A stretch of 36,891 bases of DNA. It comes from Ignavibacteriales bacterium. GTDB lineage: Bacteria > Bacteroidota > Ignavibacteria > Ignavibacteriales > Melioribacteraceae. The notes beneath the pieces are model-generated. The model ran no database searches. It saw only the letters and a program-made list of their open reading frames with translations, and was not told the origin of the DNA. Shown here one piece after another: positions 22,905 through 29,964 of this stretch (the stretch's first letter is position 1; each line of letters starts with the position of its first letter). Location of the stretch: NCBI GenBank assembly GCA_016936095.1, contig JAFGPR010000048.1, positions 1-36,891 on the forward strand, read 5' to 3'. Position numbers and translations under genes: made by a program.

Positions 22905-25235
22905 ATGATATCCGAGAACATATACAACAAACTGGAATTTTACAAAGTTCTAGAATTTATAGCTAAGTATACTAATACAGATGTTGGTAAAACAAATGTT
23001 CTTAAGCTTCGTCCTCTGAATGAAACAAAGCAAATATTATTTCAGGGTGAATTAGTTAATGAAGCGAAAGAAATCTTAATTTACGAAGATCTTCCTTTAG
23101 AATACTTACCTGATTTAAATAATTCAATTGATAGAGCAAAAATTAATAATGCAATCTTAGATAAGGATAATATCCTGTATGTCTTGAGTCTTGCTGAAAA
23201 TTCTCGCAAAATCTATTCATTCATCAAAAAATATGAATTTGCGAAAAATCTTATTTCTCATCTTTTACCATTATTATTTATAGATAAAAATTTTGAATTT
23301 CAAATAAAAAATATTTTTACCGACACAGGCGAGATTAAAGATAATGCGAGTAAGGAACTAAAAAAAATACGAGAGGAAATAAAAAGTAAAAATGAAACAT
23401 TGCAGAAGATTGTAAATAATCTATTAAAAAACTGGAGTAAATCTTTATTAGTTCAAGAGGAAATAATTACACTAAGAGATGGTAGAATTGTTTTACCAGT
23501 TAAGTCTGAACATAAAAGACATGTGAAAGGATTTATCCATTCAGAATCTTCTACTGGTCAAACAGTATATATTGAACCAGAGGAGACTTTAGACATTAAC
23601 AACGATATCTTATCGTTACATTTTGAAGAGAAACGGGAAATAGATAGAATACTTAAAAATATTACAAATAAAATAGGTGAATATTCTGTTCAATTAAAAA
23701 ACACTTTAAATACAATTTCACAAATTGATTCAATTTTTGCACGTGCTAAATATTCAACAGAGATTATTGGTTCTTTTATAAATATCTGTGATGAGAAAAA
23801 CTTAGAATTAATTGATGCAAGACATCCTATATTGCTTAAAAAATATGGACGCGATAAAACAGTTCCTTTGAATGTGAAATTGCAAAATGAAAAAATTATT
23901 GTAATTACAGGACCAAATGCAGGTGGTAAGACGGTTGTATTAAAAACTATTGGATTACTTACATTAATGGTTTTAAGTGGAATACATATACCAGCAAATC
24001 CAGATTCCAATATTCCTTTCTTTACAGATATTTTTCTTGATATAGGTGATTATCAATCATTAGAAGATGATTTAAGTACTTTCAGTTCTCATCTTAAAAA
24101 TATCGGAGAAATAATCGAAAAAGCAGATGATAAATCAATGGTTTTGTTGGATGAGATCGGAACAGGGACAGACCCCACTGAGGGAAGTGCAATTTCTGCT
24201 GGTATTCTTTTAAGTTTAAAAAATAAAAATTCTTTGACTTTTGCAACGACTCATCATGGAAATTTAAAAGTATTGGCAAACGACTTGGAAGGATTTAAAA
24301 ATGCTTCTATGGAATTTGATACAATTAATCTTAATCCTACTTATATTTTCAGATTAGGAATACCAGGTTCGAGTTATGCTTTTGAGATAGCTGAGAGAAT
24401 AGGATTAAATAAAAACATATTAAAAATTGCAAAAGAATATATTGATACAGATAAAACTAAATTAGAAAATTTTATAATTGATATTGAAAAAAAATCAAGA
24501 GATTTAAGAGAAATTAATAAAAAATTAGAACTTGAAAATATAAGATTAGCTAGTCTTACTAAATTATACAAGGATAAAACTGATGAGATACAAACAGAGA
24601 AAAAGAAAATAATTGTCGAGTTAAAACAGAGAGCAGAAGAGTATTTAGATAATATGAGTAAAGAATTTGAGCGAATTATAAAAGAAATAAAAGAAACTCA
24701 AGCAAAGAAAGAAGTTATAAAAGAGACGAAAAACAAAATTGAAGAGATTAAACTAGAAATTTCCAAGTTTATTCCCGATAAAGAGAGAGTAAAAAATAAT
24801 TTTAATGTTGGTGCTTATGTTTCAATAAGAAATACTACAACGTACGGCGAGATAATATCTATAAATGAGAAAGATGATTCTGCTGTAATTAAATCTGGTG
24901 CTGTAAGGATAAAAGTAAAATTAATAGATTTACTATTAGCAGATAAAATATCAGAGTATCATAATTACAATACGAATAATATTGAAGTAAATTATGTAAA
25001 AAATAAAATTGATATTAGAGGAAGAAGGCCAGAAGAAGTCAAAAATGAAATAATTAAATTTTTAGATGATGCTTATATGAATAATTTGAAAATTGTTGAA
25101 ATCATCCATGGCAAAGGAGAAGGGATTCTAAAAAATTTTATACATTCCTTATTGAAGGAATATGGAAGGATAAAAAAATATTATTTTGCTGATATAGAAA
25201 TTGGTGGTGAAGGTGTTACAATAATTGAATTTTGA
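22905..25235 (+). CDS. mutS2: Endonuclease MutS2
   Basis: A MutS-related ATPase with a C-terminal Smr nuclease domain. MutS2 proteins suppress homologous recombination and, in some bacteria, rescue collided ribosomes. The core and clamp helices span about 1-320 (REEIKSKNETLQKIVNNLL, GFIHSESSTGQTVYIEPEET). The ATPase has Walker A GPNAGGKTVVLKTIG (about 336) and Walker B MVLLDEIGTGTDPTEGS (about 412), then TFATTHHGNLK. A long charged coiled coil covers about 515-620. The Smr domain (about 700-776) has DIRGRRPEEV in place of the usual LDLRG, and HGKGEGILKN, the catalytic-type HGxGxG. At 776 residues it is complete. Confidence 0.96.
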   Translation: MISENIYNKLEFYKVLEFIAKYTNTDVGKTNVLKLRPLNETKQILFQGELVNEAKEILIYEDLPLEYLPDLNNSIDRAKINNAILDKDNILYVLSLAENSRKIYSFIKKYEFAKNLISHLLPLLFIDKNFEFQIKNIFTDTGEIKDNASKELKKIREEIKSKNETLQKIVNNLLKNWSKSLLVQEEIITLRDGRIVLPVKSEHKRHVKGFIHSESSTGQTVYIEPEETLDINNDILSLHFEEKREIDRILKNITNKIGEYSVQLKNTLNTISQIDSIFARAKYSTEIIGSFINICDEKNLELIDARHPILLKKYGRDKTVPLNVKLQNEKIIVITGPNAGGKTVVLKTIGLLTLMVLSGIHIPANPDSNIPFFTDIFLDIGDYQSLEDDLSTFSSHLKNIGEIIEKADDKSMVLLDEIGTGTDPTEGSAISAGILLSLKNKNSLTFATTHHGNLKVLANDLEGFKNASMEFDTINLNPTYIFRLGIPGSSYAFEIAERIGLNKNILKIAKEYIDTDKTKLENFIIDIEKKSRDLREINKKLELENIRLASLTKLYKDKTDEIQTEKKKIIVELKQRAEEYLDNMSKEFERIIKEIKETQAKKEVIKETKNKIEEIKLEISKFIPDKERVKNNFNVGAYVSIRNTTTYGEIISINEKDDSAVIKSGAVRIKVKLIDLLLADKISEYHNYNTNNIEVNYVKNKIDIRGRRPEEVKNEIIKFLDDAYMNNLKIVEIIHGKGEGILKNFIHSLLKEYGRIKKYYFADIEIGGEGVTIIEF

Positions 25236-25403
25236 CAGGATTAAAAATAATATTTCCTTAAGGCATTTATATTAAATGAAATAAGTTAAGTAAAGTAAAG
25301 TTGATTATTTAATAATTTTTATTTATAATTGTAATAAATAACTTTGAATAATTTCTTTATTACAAAAAATTTGCATTAAAATAATTTTTAAGGAGAAATT
25401 GCT

Positions 25404-25814
25404 ATGAAATTAAAGATTTATTTGCTAATATTTGCAGCATTACTATTTGCATATGCTTGTGTACCAGTAGAAGAAGAAACACAAGAACCACCTCAGGAAA
25501 CTCCACCTCCAGAAGAAGAAGTTTATGTGTTTGAAGAAGAACCAATAGAAGAACCAGTTGTAGAACAACCAGTCTTCCAGTATACTGTACAGATTGGTGC
25601 ATTTACAACAAGAGATAGAGCTGAAAAATTTATTTTAGAGTGCAAGGGGAAAATCAATCAACCTTTACAAGTAGTTTTTAAGAATAATGTTAATCTATAT
25701 GCTGTACAATTAAGTCCATTTTCTGATAGGTCGCAGGCAGACTTAATGGTAAGTCAACTTAAATCAGATCCGAAATTTTTTGATACGTTCATAATTATGG
25801 ATAGAATCAAGTAG
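25404..25814 (+). CDS. SPOR-domain lipoprotein
   Basis: A 136-residue lipoprotein. The leader MKLKIYLLIFAALLFAYAC gives a lipobox FAYAC. It is followed by an acidic proline-rich linker made mainly of Glu, Pro, Val and Gln (about 20-55). A SPOR domain follows (about 58-130: YTVQIGAFTTRDRAEKFI, YAVQLSPFSDRSQADLMV). SPOR domains bind denuded glycan strands of septal peptidoglycan, so a role at the division site or in wall binding is likely. AAGGAG 8 bases before the ATG sets the start. A 168-base intergenic gap precedes it in which I see no other gene. The linker is encoded by a GAA/CCA-rich stretch that also yields long open frames on the other strand; these are artefacts. Confidence 0.9.
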   Translation: MKLKIYLLIFAALLFAYACVPVEEETQEPPQETPPPEEEVYVFEEEPIEEPVVEQPVFQYTVQIGAFTTRDRAEKFILECKGKINQPLQVVFKNNVNLYAVQLSPFSDRSQADLMVSQLKSDPKFFDTFIIMDRIK

Positions 25815-25856
25815 TTTTTGAATTGCTTAAAAAAATAATTTAAGAAACTTAACATA

Positions 25857-26319
25857 TATAATAATTTGAGGGGTGTAAAATGGCGTTTTCTTTAAACAAA
25901 ATTATGTTAATTGGAAATCTTGGACAAGATGCTGAAACTACATTTACTACTAGTAATTTATCTGTAACAAAATTTTCATTAGCTACTACTCATAGTTATA
26001 AAAATAAAGAAGGTGAGTGGACTAATGAAACAACTTGGCATAATATTACTGCTTTTGGTTTGTCTGATTTCTATAAGGAAGCATTAAAAAAGGGTAAAAA
26101 ATTCTACGTTGAAGGAAGATTAACTAAAAATGAGTACACTGATAAAGAAAATATTAAAAGATATTACACTGACATAATTGCTCAATCTATTATTCCACTT
26201 GATTCAACTGCAGGTGGTACTAATTATCAACCAGAAATGATAAATAAGGAAACGACTTCGGAAGAGGCTGCAAAGAATGACGATCTTCCTTTTTAATGGT
26301 ATTGTATAATAATTTGAGG
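25857..26319 (+). repeat. 15-bp direct repeat upstream of ssb and of the CNNM gene
   Basis: TATAATAATTTGAGG occurs exactly twice, at 25857-25871 (9 bases before the ssb ATG) and at 26305-26319 (12 bases before the CNNM TTG). Each copy ends in the GAGG ribosome binding site. The coordinates given span both copies. Confidence 0.5.
25880..26296 (+). CDS. ssb: Single-stranded DNA-binding protein
   Basis: A 138-residue bacterial SSB that coats single-stranded DNA during replication and repair. The N-terminal OB fold covers about 1-105: NKIMLIGNLGQDAETTF, SVTKFSLATTH, TTWHNITAFG and GKKFYVEGRLTKNEY. A short disordered linker leads to the acidic tip NDDLPF, the docking site for repair and replication partners. 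All parts are present at normal size, though the linker is short (about 20 residues). GAGGGG upstream is the ribosome binding site. It is followed by the CNNM gene 34 bases later. Confidence 0.96.
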   Translation: MAFSLNKIMLIGNLGQDAETTFTTSNLSVTKFSLATTHSYKNKEGEWTNETTWHNITAFGLSDFYKEALKKGKKFYVEGRLTKNEYTDKENIKRYYTDIIAQSIIPLDSTAGGTNYQPEMINKETTSEEAAKNDDLPF

Positions 26320-26330
26320 CAAAATATTTT

Positions 26331-27617
26331 TTGGATTATGATTTGATTTATCAGCTGATAACACTATCTCTACTTTTAGTTTTATCAGCTATTTTTTCAG
26401 GTGCGGAAGTATCTCTCTTTTCTATCGATAATGATAAGAAAATATTAAGCAAACTTAAAGGTAAAAATAAGTTATTAGAAAGATATATCATTAATTTATT
26501 ATATGAACCGAAAAGATTGCTCGTAACAATTCTTATCTCAAATACTGTTGTTAATGTATCAGCTTCGATGGTGGGTGTTATATTAGCAATAAAAATATCT
26601 AACTATTTTAACTGGGCTTTACCAATAGTTCTTACTTTTCAAATAATATTATTAACTATTTTAATTTTAATTATTGGTGAAATTACACCAAAAATCTTTG
26701 CATCTCGTAGACCATTATTATTTGCAAAAATAGTTAGTTTCCCTCTTTATTGGATCAGTATATTTATTTATCCTATTTCAAAAATTATTACAGATATGAT
26801 AAAGTCATTAGTGTCAAGAATTAAAATAAATAAAAATCGCTTTATCTTACATTCTAATGAGATAACTGACCTTGCTGATATAAGTGCTGAGAAAGGGACA
26901 ATTGAAGAAGAAGAACAAGAATTAATTCACGGTATTGTGGAATTCAAAAGAGTTACCGTCAGGGAAGTAATGACACCTCGTGTTGATATTGTTGCTGTTC
27001 CAGTAAATGTAGATCATTTTGATCTAATAAAAATTATAGATGAGTCAGGACATAGTAGAATTCCACTCTATGAAAATAATTTGGATAATATTATTGGTGT
27101 TGTTTATGCAAAAGATATTTTAAAATACCTTAATGGTGAGTCTGGTTTGAGTGATTTTTCGTTAGTGAAAATATCACGCGAAGCTTATTTCGTTCCTGAA
27201 ACAAAATTGATAAGCTCTTTGATGCAAGAATTTCAAGAAAAAAATATTCATATTGGGATTGTTGTAGATGAATATGGTGGAACTGCAGGTCTAATTTCAC
27301 TTGAAGATATATTAGAAGAAATTGTCGGAGAGATAAGAGATGAATACGACCAAGAGGAAAATGAGATAACTAAAATAAATGACAATTTATTCCTCGTGCT
27401 TGGAAAGGTATCAATTGAAGAAATTAATGATTTATTGCAAACGGATTTTTTCCCTGAGGAAGATGACTACGATACATTGGGTGGTTTTATTTATAATTTT
27501 GCTGGACAAATCCCAAATGAGAATTTTTCTTTTATTTATAAAAATTACAAATTTACAGTTAAAGAGGTAAATGATAAAAGAATCAATCAGGTATTAATTG
27601 AGAAAATTTCAGAATGA
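26331..27617 (+). CDS. CNNM/CorC-family transporter (hemolysin-like), TTG start
   Basis: A 428-residue membrane protein of the CNNM/CorC group, linked to magnesium and divalent cation efflux. The N-terminal CNNM domain (about 1-190) has four hydrophobic segments, including LLLVLSAIFSGAEVSLFS and ILILIIGEITPKIFASR, the family's characteristic GE[IT]xPK motif. Two CBS domains follow (about 205-330: VREVMTPRVDIVAVP, GHSRIPLYENNLDNIIGVV, IHIGIVVDEYGGTAGLISL). A C-terminal CorC/HlyC domain follows (about 345-428: LLQTDFFPEEDDYDTLGGF). CBS domains would bind ATP or Mg-ATP. The first codon is TTG at 26331, 11 bases after GAGG; the nearby ATG at 26338 is out of frame. A second TTG at 26343 is less well placed. 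Confidence 0.92.
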   Translation: MDYDLIYQLITLSLLLVLSAIFSGAEVSLFSIDNDKKILSKLKGKNKLLERYIINLLYEPKRLLVTILISNTVVNVSASMVGVILAIKISNYFNWALPIVLTFQIILLTILILIIGEITPKIFASRRPLLFAKIVSFPLYWISIFIYPISKIITDMIKSLVSRIKINKNRFILHSNEITDLADISAEKGTIEEEEQELIHGIVEFKRVTVREVMTPRVDIVAVPVNVDHFDLIKIIDESGHSRIPLYENNLDNIIGVVYAKDILKYLNGESGLSDFSLVKISREAYFVPETKLISSLMQEFQEKNIHIGIVVDEYGGTAGLISLEDILEEIVGEIRDEYDQEENEITKINDNLFLVLGKVSIEEINDLLQTDFFPEEDDYDTLGGFIYNFAGQIPNENFSFIYKNYKFTVKEVNDKRINQVLIEKISE

Positions 27618-27627
27618 CAATATATAA

Positions 27628-27999
27628 ATGAAATTTGGATGTTTATTTAAAAGTATTTTTTTAATTATTACAATTATTGGGATCGCATATTATATTATCG
27701 ATAAATATGGAGAGGAAATTCTCGACTACGGTGTAGACGAGATTTATAAGAACCAAATAGATAGATTAATATCAAATATTGACAAAGTCGAGGACAGTGT
27801 ATATAAAGATCGCATAAAACTTTACATTTTTGATGTAATAGCTAAAGCCGAAAAAGGTGATTATAATAAAGTAATTGATAATAATCTCAATATTTTACTT
27901 ATAATTGAAGAATCAATCAAAGACAACAGAATAGAAGAAGAAGAGTTTATTAAAATAAATCAAGAATATATTAAAAATGAAGAACTCAAAGAAAACTAA
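27628..27999 (+). CDS. Small membrane-anchored protein of unknown function
   Basis: A 123-residue protein starting 10 bases after the CNNM gene. One N-terminal hydrophobic helix (MKFGCLFKSIFLIITIIGIAY) is followed by an acidic, helical, probably periplasmic domain rich in Asp, Glu, Ile and Lys (KNQIDRLISNIDKVEDSVYK). I recognise no family. It overlaps the next gene, an MCE protein, by 23 bases in another frame (27977-27999), which implies coupled translation and a possible accessory role in that transporter. The long helical domain makes a partner or assembly role plausible, but there is no direct evidence. Confidence 0.7.
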   Translation: MKFGCLFKSIFLIITIIGIAYYIIDKYGEEILDYGVDEIYKNQIDRLISNIDKVEDSVYKDRIKLYIFDVIAKAEKGDYNKVIDNNLNILLIIEESIKDNRIEEEEFIKINQEYIKNEELKEN

Positions 28000-28882
28000 C
28001 ATTAGGGTTGGAATCACACTTTTTATAGGAATTATTATTGTAATTCTACTTTTAATGTGGGCAAAAAATATTTCCTTCTCAAGTAAAAAAGAATTGTTTA
28101 TCAGATTTGATTCAGTAGCAGGGCTTGAGTTAGGTGATCCAGCAATGTTAAATGGTGTCCGGAAGGGTTATGTAGATGAGATAAAAGTTGATGGTAATTC
28201 CGTAGTTGTTAAAGTAGTTTTAGACAAAGATGTGAGTTTAAATAGTAATGCTAAATTCAGTTTAATGATGCTTGATCTTATGGGAGGAAAGAAAATTGAA
28301 ATTAGCCCGGGAGATAGCAGTCATAAAATTAATTTTAGTACTATCCAAAATGGTGAATTTGTTGGTGATATTTCTACTGCGATGGCAATGTTAAGTTCTG
28401 TGGAGTACGATTTAGTTGGTTTTATTAAAGAAGCAAAAACAGCTCTTACGGCAATGAATGATTTACTCGGTGACGAGGCATTTGTCCAACAATTGAAATC
28501 TTCTGCCTTGGATCTTAGTTTAGCAATGCGAAAGTTGAATGTAATGATGGATGAAAATCGAAAGGATTTAAATGATTTACTTAATACTGGTGTTGAATTA
28601 GCGGATAACTTAAATAATTTTATTATTGATAATAAAGAAAATATTCATTCAACCTTGGATAATGCAAACGTCCTTTTGATTAATACGAATGAACTAGTGA
28701 CAAAGGTTGAAGAATTTCTTTTAGAAACAAAAGAACAATCAAACAATGTTGGAAAATTTTTATATGATGAGCAATTATTTAATGATATAAAAATCTCATT
28801 GGAAAAATTGAAAGAGTTAAGTAATATTTTAATTGAACAGCTGAAGAACGAAGGAGTTCGTGTTGATGCTGATATATTTTAA
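27977..28882 (+). CDS. MCE/MlaD-family lipid-transport protein
   Basis: The substrate-binding, membrane-anchored subunit of an MCE lipid transporter, which in Mla-type systems moves phospholipids between the two membranes. One N-terminal helix (TNIRVGITLFIGIIIVILLL) anchors the protein. It is followed by a single MCE domain (about 38-120: LFIRFDSVAGLELGDPAMLN, GVRKGYVDEIKVDGN, SLMMLDLMGGKKIEISPGDS). A long helical tail follows (about 150-301), typical of this group. ATPase (MlaF) and permease (MlaE) genes are not next to it and must lie elsewhere. Its start overlaps the preceding gene by 23 bases. Length and domain order are as expected for single-MCE proteins of the Bacteroidetes/Chlorobi group. 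Confidence 0.9.
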   Translation: MKNSKKTNIRVGITLFIGIIIVILLLMWAKNISFSSKKELFIRFDSVAGLELGDPAMLNGVRKGYVDEIKVDGNSVVVKVVLDKDVSLNSNAKFSLMMLDLMGGKKIEISPGDSSHKINFSTIQNGEFVGDISTAMAMLSSVEYDLVGFIKEAKTALTAMNDLLGDEAFVQQLKSSALDLSLAMRKLNVMMDENRKDLNDLLNTGVELADNLNNFIIDNKENIHSTLDNANVLLINTNELVTKVEEFLLETKEQSNNVGKFLYDEQLFNDIKISLEKLKELSNILIEQLKNEGVRVDADIF

Positions 28883-28909
28883 TAACTTTAAATAAATCTA
28901 AATGTGAAT

Positions 28910-29293
28910 ATGATTTACGGAATTGGGATTGACATAATAGAAATTGAAAGGATAAAACAAAGTATTGAAGAATATGGCGAAAGATTCTTGAATAAAATCT
29001 TTACAAAAGTTGAAATTGACTATAGCAAAAATAAAAGCAATATGTATCAGCATTTAGCTGCTCGTTTTGCTGCAAAAGAAGCTATTGCTAAAGCAATCTC
29101 AACTGGATTGAATAAAAGTTTTAGTTGGCAGGAAGTTGAGATATATAATGAACCATCCGGTCTGCCTAAAGTAAAGTTATTAGGTAAATTGAAGGAAATT
29201 GTTGGAATTGAAAGAGAATTAAAAATAACAATGAGTCATTCCGATCATTATGTTTGTTGTTTTGCAGTATTATGTTCAATTACATCAATCTAG
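28910..29293 (+). CDS. acpS: Holo-[acyl-carrier-protein] synthase
   Basis: Transfers the 4'-phosphopantetheine arm from CoA to the acyl carrier protein, activating fatty-acid synthesis. The N-terminus IYGIGIDIIEIERI with its metal-binding Asp and the later RFAAKEAIAKA, with the catalytic Glu, are the AcpS motifs. SHSDHYVCCFAV near the C-terminus is also typical. An alternative GTG start at 28904 adds only two residues (MN). The ATG at 28910 aligns better with the family's MI-GIGID start and is used here. The last 8 residues (LCSITSI) are unremarkable. Size is normal (127 residues). The upstream gap of 27 bases and lack of a promoter suggest cotranscription with the MCE gene. Confidence 0.94.
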   Translation: MIYGIGIDIIEIERIKQSIEEYGERFLNKIFTKVEIDYSKNKSNMYQHLAARFAAKEAIAKAISTGLNKSFSWQEVEIYNEPSGLPKVKLLGKLKEIVGIERELKITMSHSDHYVCCFAVLCSITSI

Positions 29294-29327
29294 ATCATCC
29301 AATTAAATTATAATAAATTGGAAAATC

Positions 29328-29359
29328 CTTTTTTATTTTTTAAAAAAGTGTTATTTTTG
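29328..29359 (+). promoter_or_regulatory. Bacteroidetes-type promoter for the HNH gene
   Basis: TTG at 29328-29330, a 21-base spacer and TATTTTTG at 29352-29359 form one of the best matches to the clade consensus in the window. It is followed by AAGGAG at 29384-29389, the ribosome binding site of the HNH reading frame. Confidence 0.65.
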
Positions 29360-29394
29360 TAGCGAAAATAAAAACTTTAATATAAGGAGATTAA

Positions 29395-29928
29395 TTCGAA
29401 CCTAATAGTAACATCCATTGTGCATTAAATGCTAAGGTCCTACTTTTAAATCAAAGCTATGAACCACTCTATATCTGTAATGTTAAACGAGCTGTAGCTT
29501 TACTATTCACTGGAAAAGCAGAAGTCGTTAGCAAAAACGAGCGGAGAGTAATTCACACTATTTCTAATCAATTTTCTTGGCCCAATGTAATTCGTTTAAA
29601 TAATTTTATTAAAATTCCTTATAAAAGGATAATACTTTCAAGGAAAAACATCCTTAAGCGTGATGGACATAAATGTGCTTATTGTGGACGTGGTGATTTA
29701 CCTCTTACTTTGGACCACATAATTCCAAAATCAAGAGGGGGAGATGATTCTTGGGAAAATCTTGTCTCAGCTTGTCTAAAATGCAATAATAAAAAAGGAG
29801 ATAGAACTCCTCATGAAGCAAATATGAAATTGCGAATAATTCCTTATGCACCAAACCATATTATGTTTATTATGAAAACCGTAAATAAACTTGATGAATC
29901 TTGGAAGCCGTTCTTATTCCAATATTAA
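29395..29928 (+). CDS. HNH endonuclease-family protein without a canonical start codon
   Basis: An HNH nuclease-family protein whose reading frame runs from after a TAA (29392-29394) to 29928, 177 codons. The N-terminal part is LNAKVLLLNQSYEPLYICNV then RAVALLFTGKAEVV, a conserved lead domain. It is followed by FIKIPYKRIILSRKNILKRD. The zinc-knuckle HNH core follows: CAYCGRG, LTLDHIIPKSRGG (catalytic His), DSWENLVSACLKCNNKKGDR. The four Cys and the His-Asn pair are intact. No ATG, GTG or TTG exists in frame before 29710 (TTG), which lies inside the HNH core. Yet a good promoter and AAGGAG sit exactly where a start at TTC (29395) would be expected. One change (TTG to TTC) would explain this. 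It may use a non-standard start, be a fresh pseudogene, or hold a sequence error. Confidence 0.75.
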   Translation, partial: FEPNSNIHCALNAKVLLLNQSYEPLYICNVKRAVALLFTGKAEVVSKNERRVIHTISNQFSWPNVIRLNNFIKIPYKRIILSRKNILKRDGHKCAYCGRGDLPLTLDHIIPKSRGGDDSWENLVSACLKCNNKKGDRTPHEANMKLRIIPYAPNHIMFIMKTVNKLDESWKPFLFQY

Positions 29929-29964
29929 ATCAAGAATAATATTTTTAAGAATTAAATAGTTGCT

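Noticed and set aside
25441-25560. A microsatellite or CRISPR-like repeat in the GAA/CCA-rich stretch
   Set aside because: The repetition is the codon pattern of a Pro-Glu linker; units and spacing are not regular.
25402-25602. A Leu-rich minus-strand reading frame opposite the SPOR lipoprotein
   Set aside because: It is the mirror image of the GAA/CCA-rich Pro-Glu linker and has no start signals.
29710-29928. A short HNH protein starting at TTG 29710
   Set aside because: This start lies inside the HNH core (LTLDHIIP), cutting off the first zinc Cys pair; the frame is conserved far upstream.
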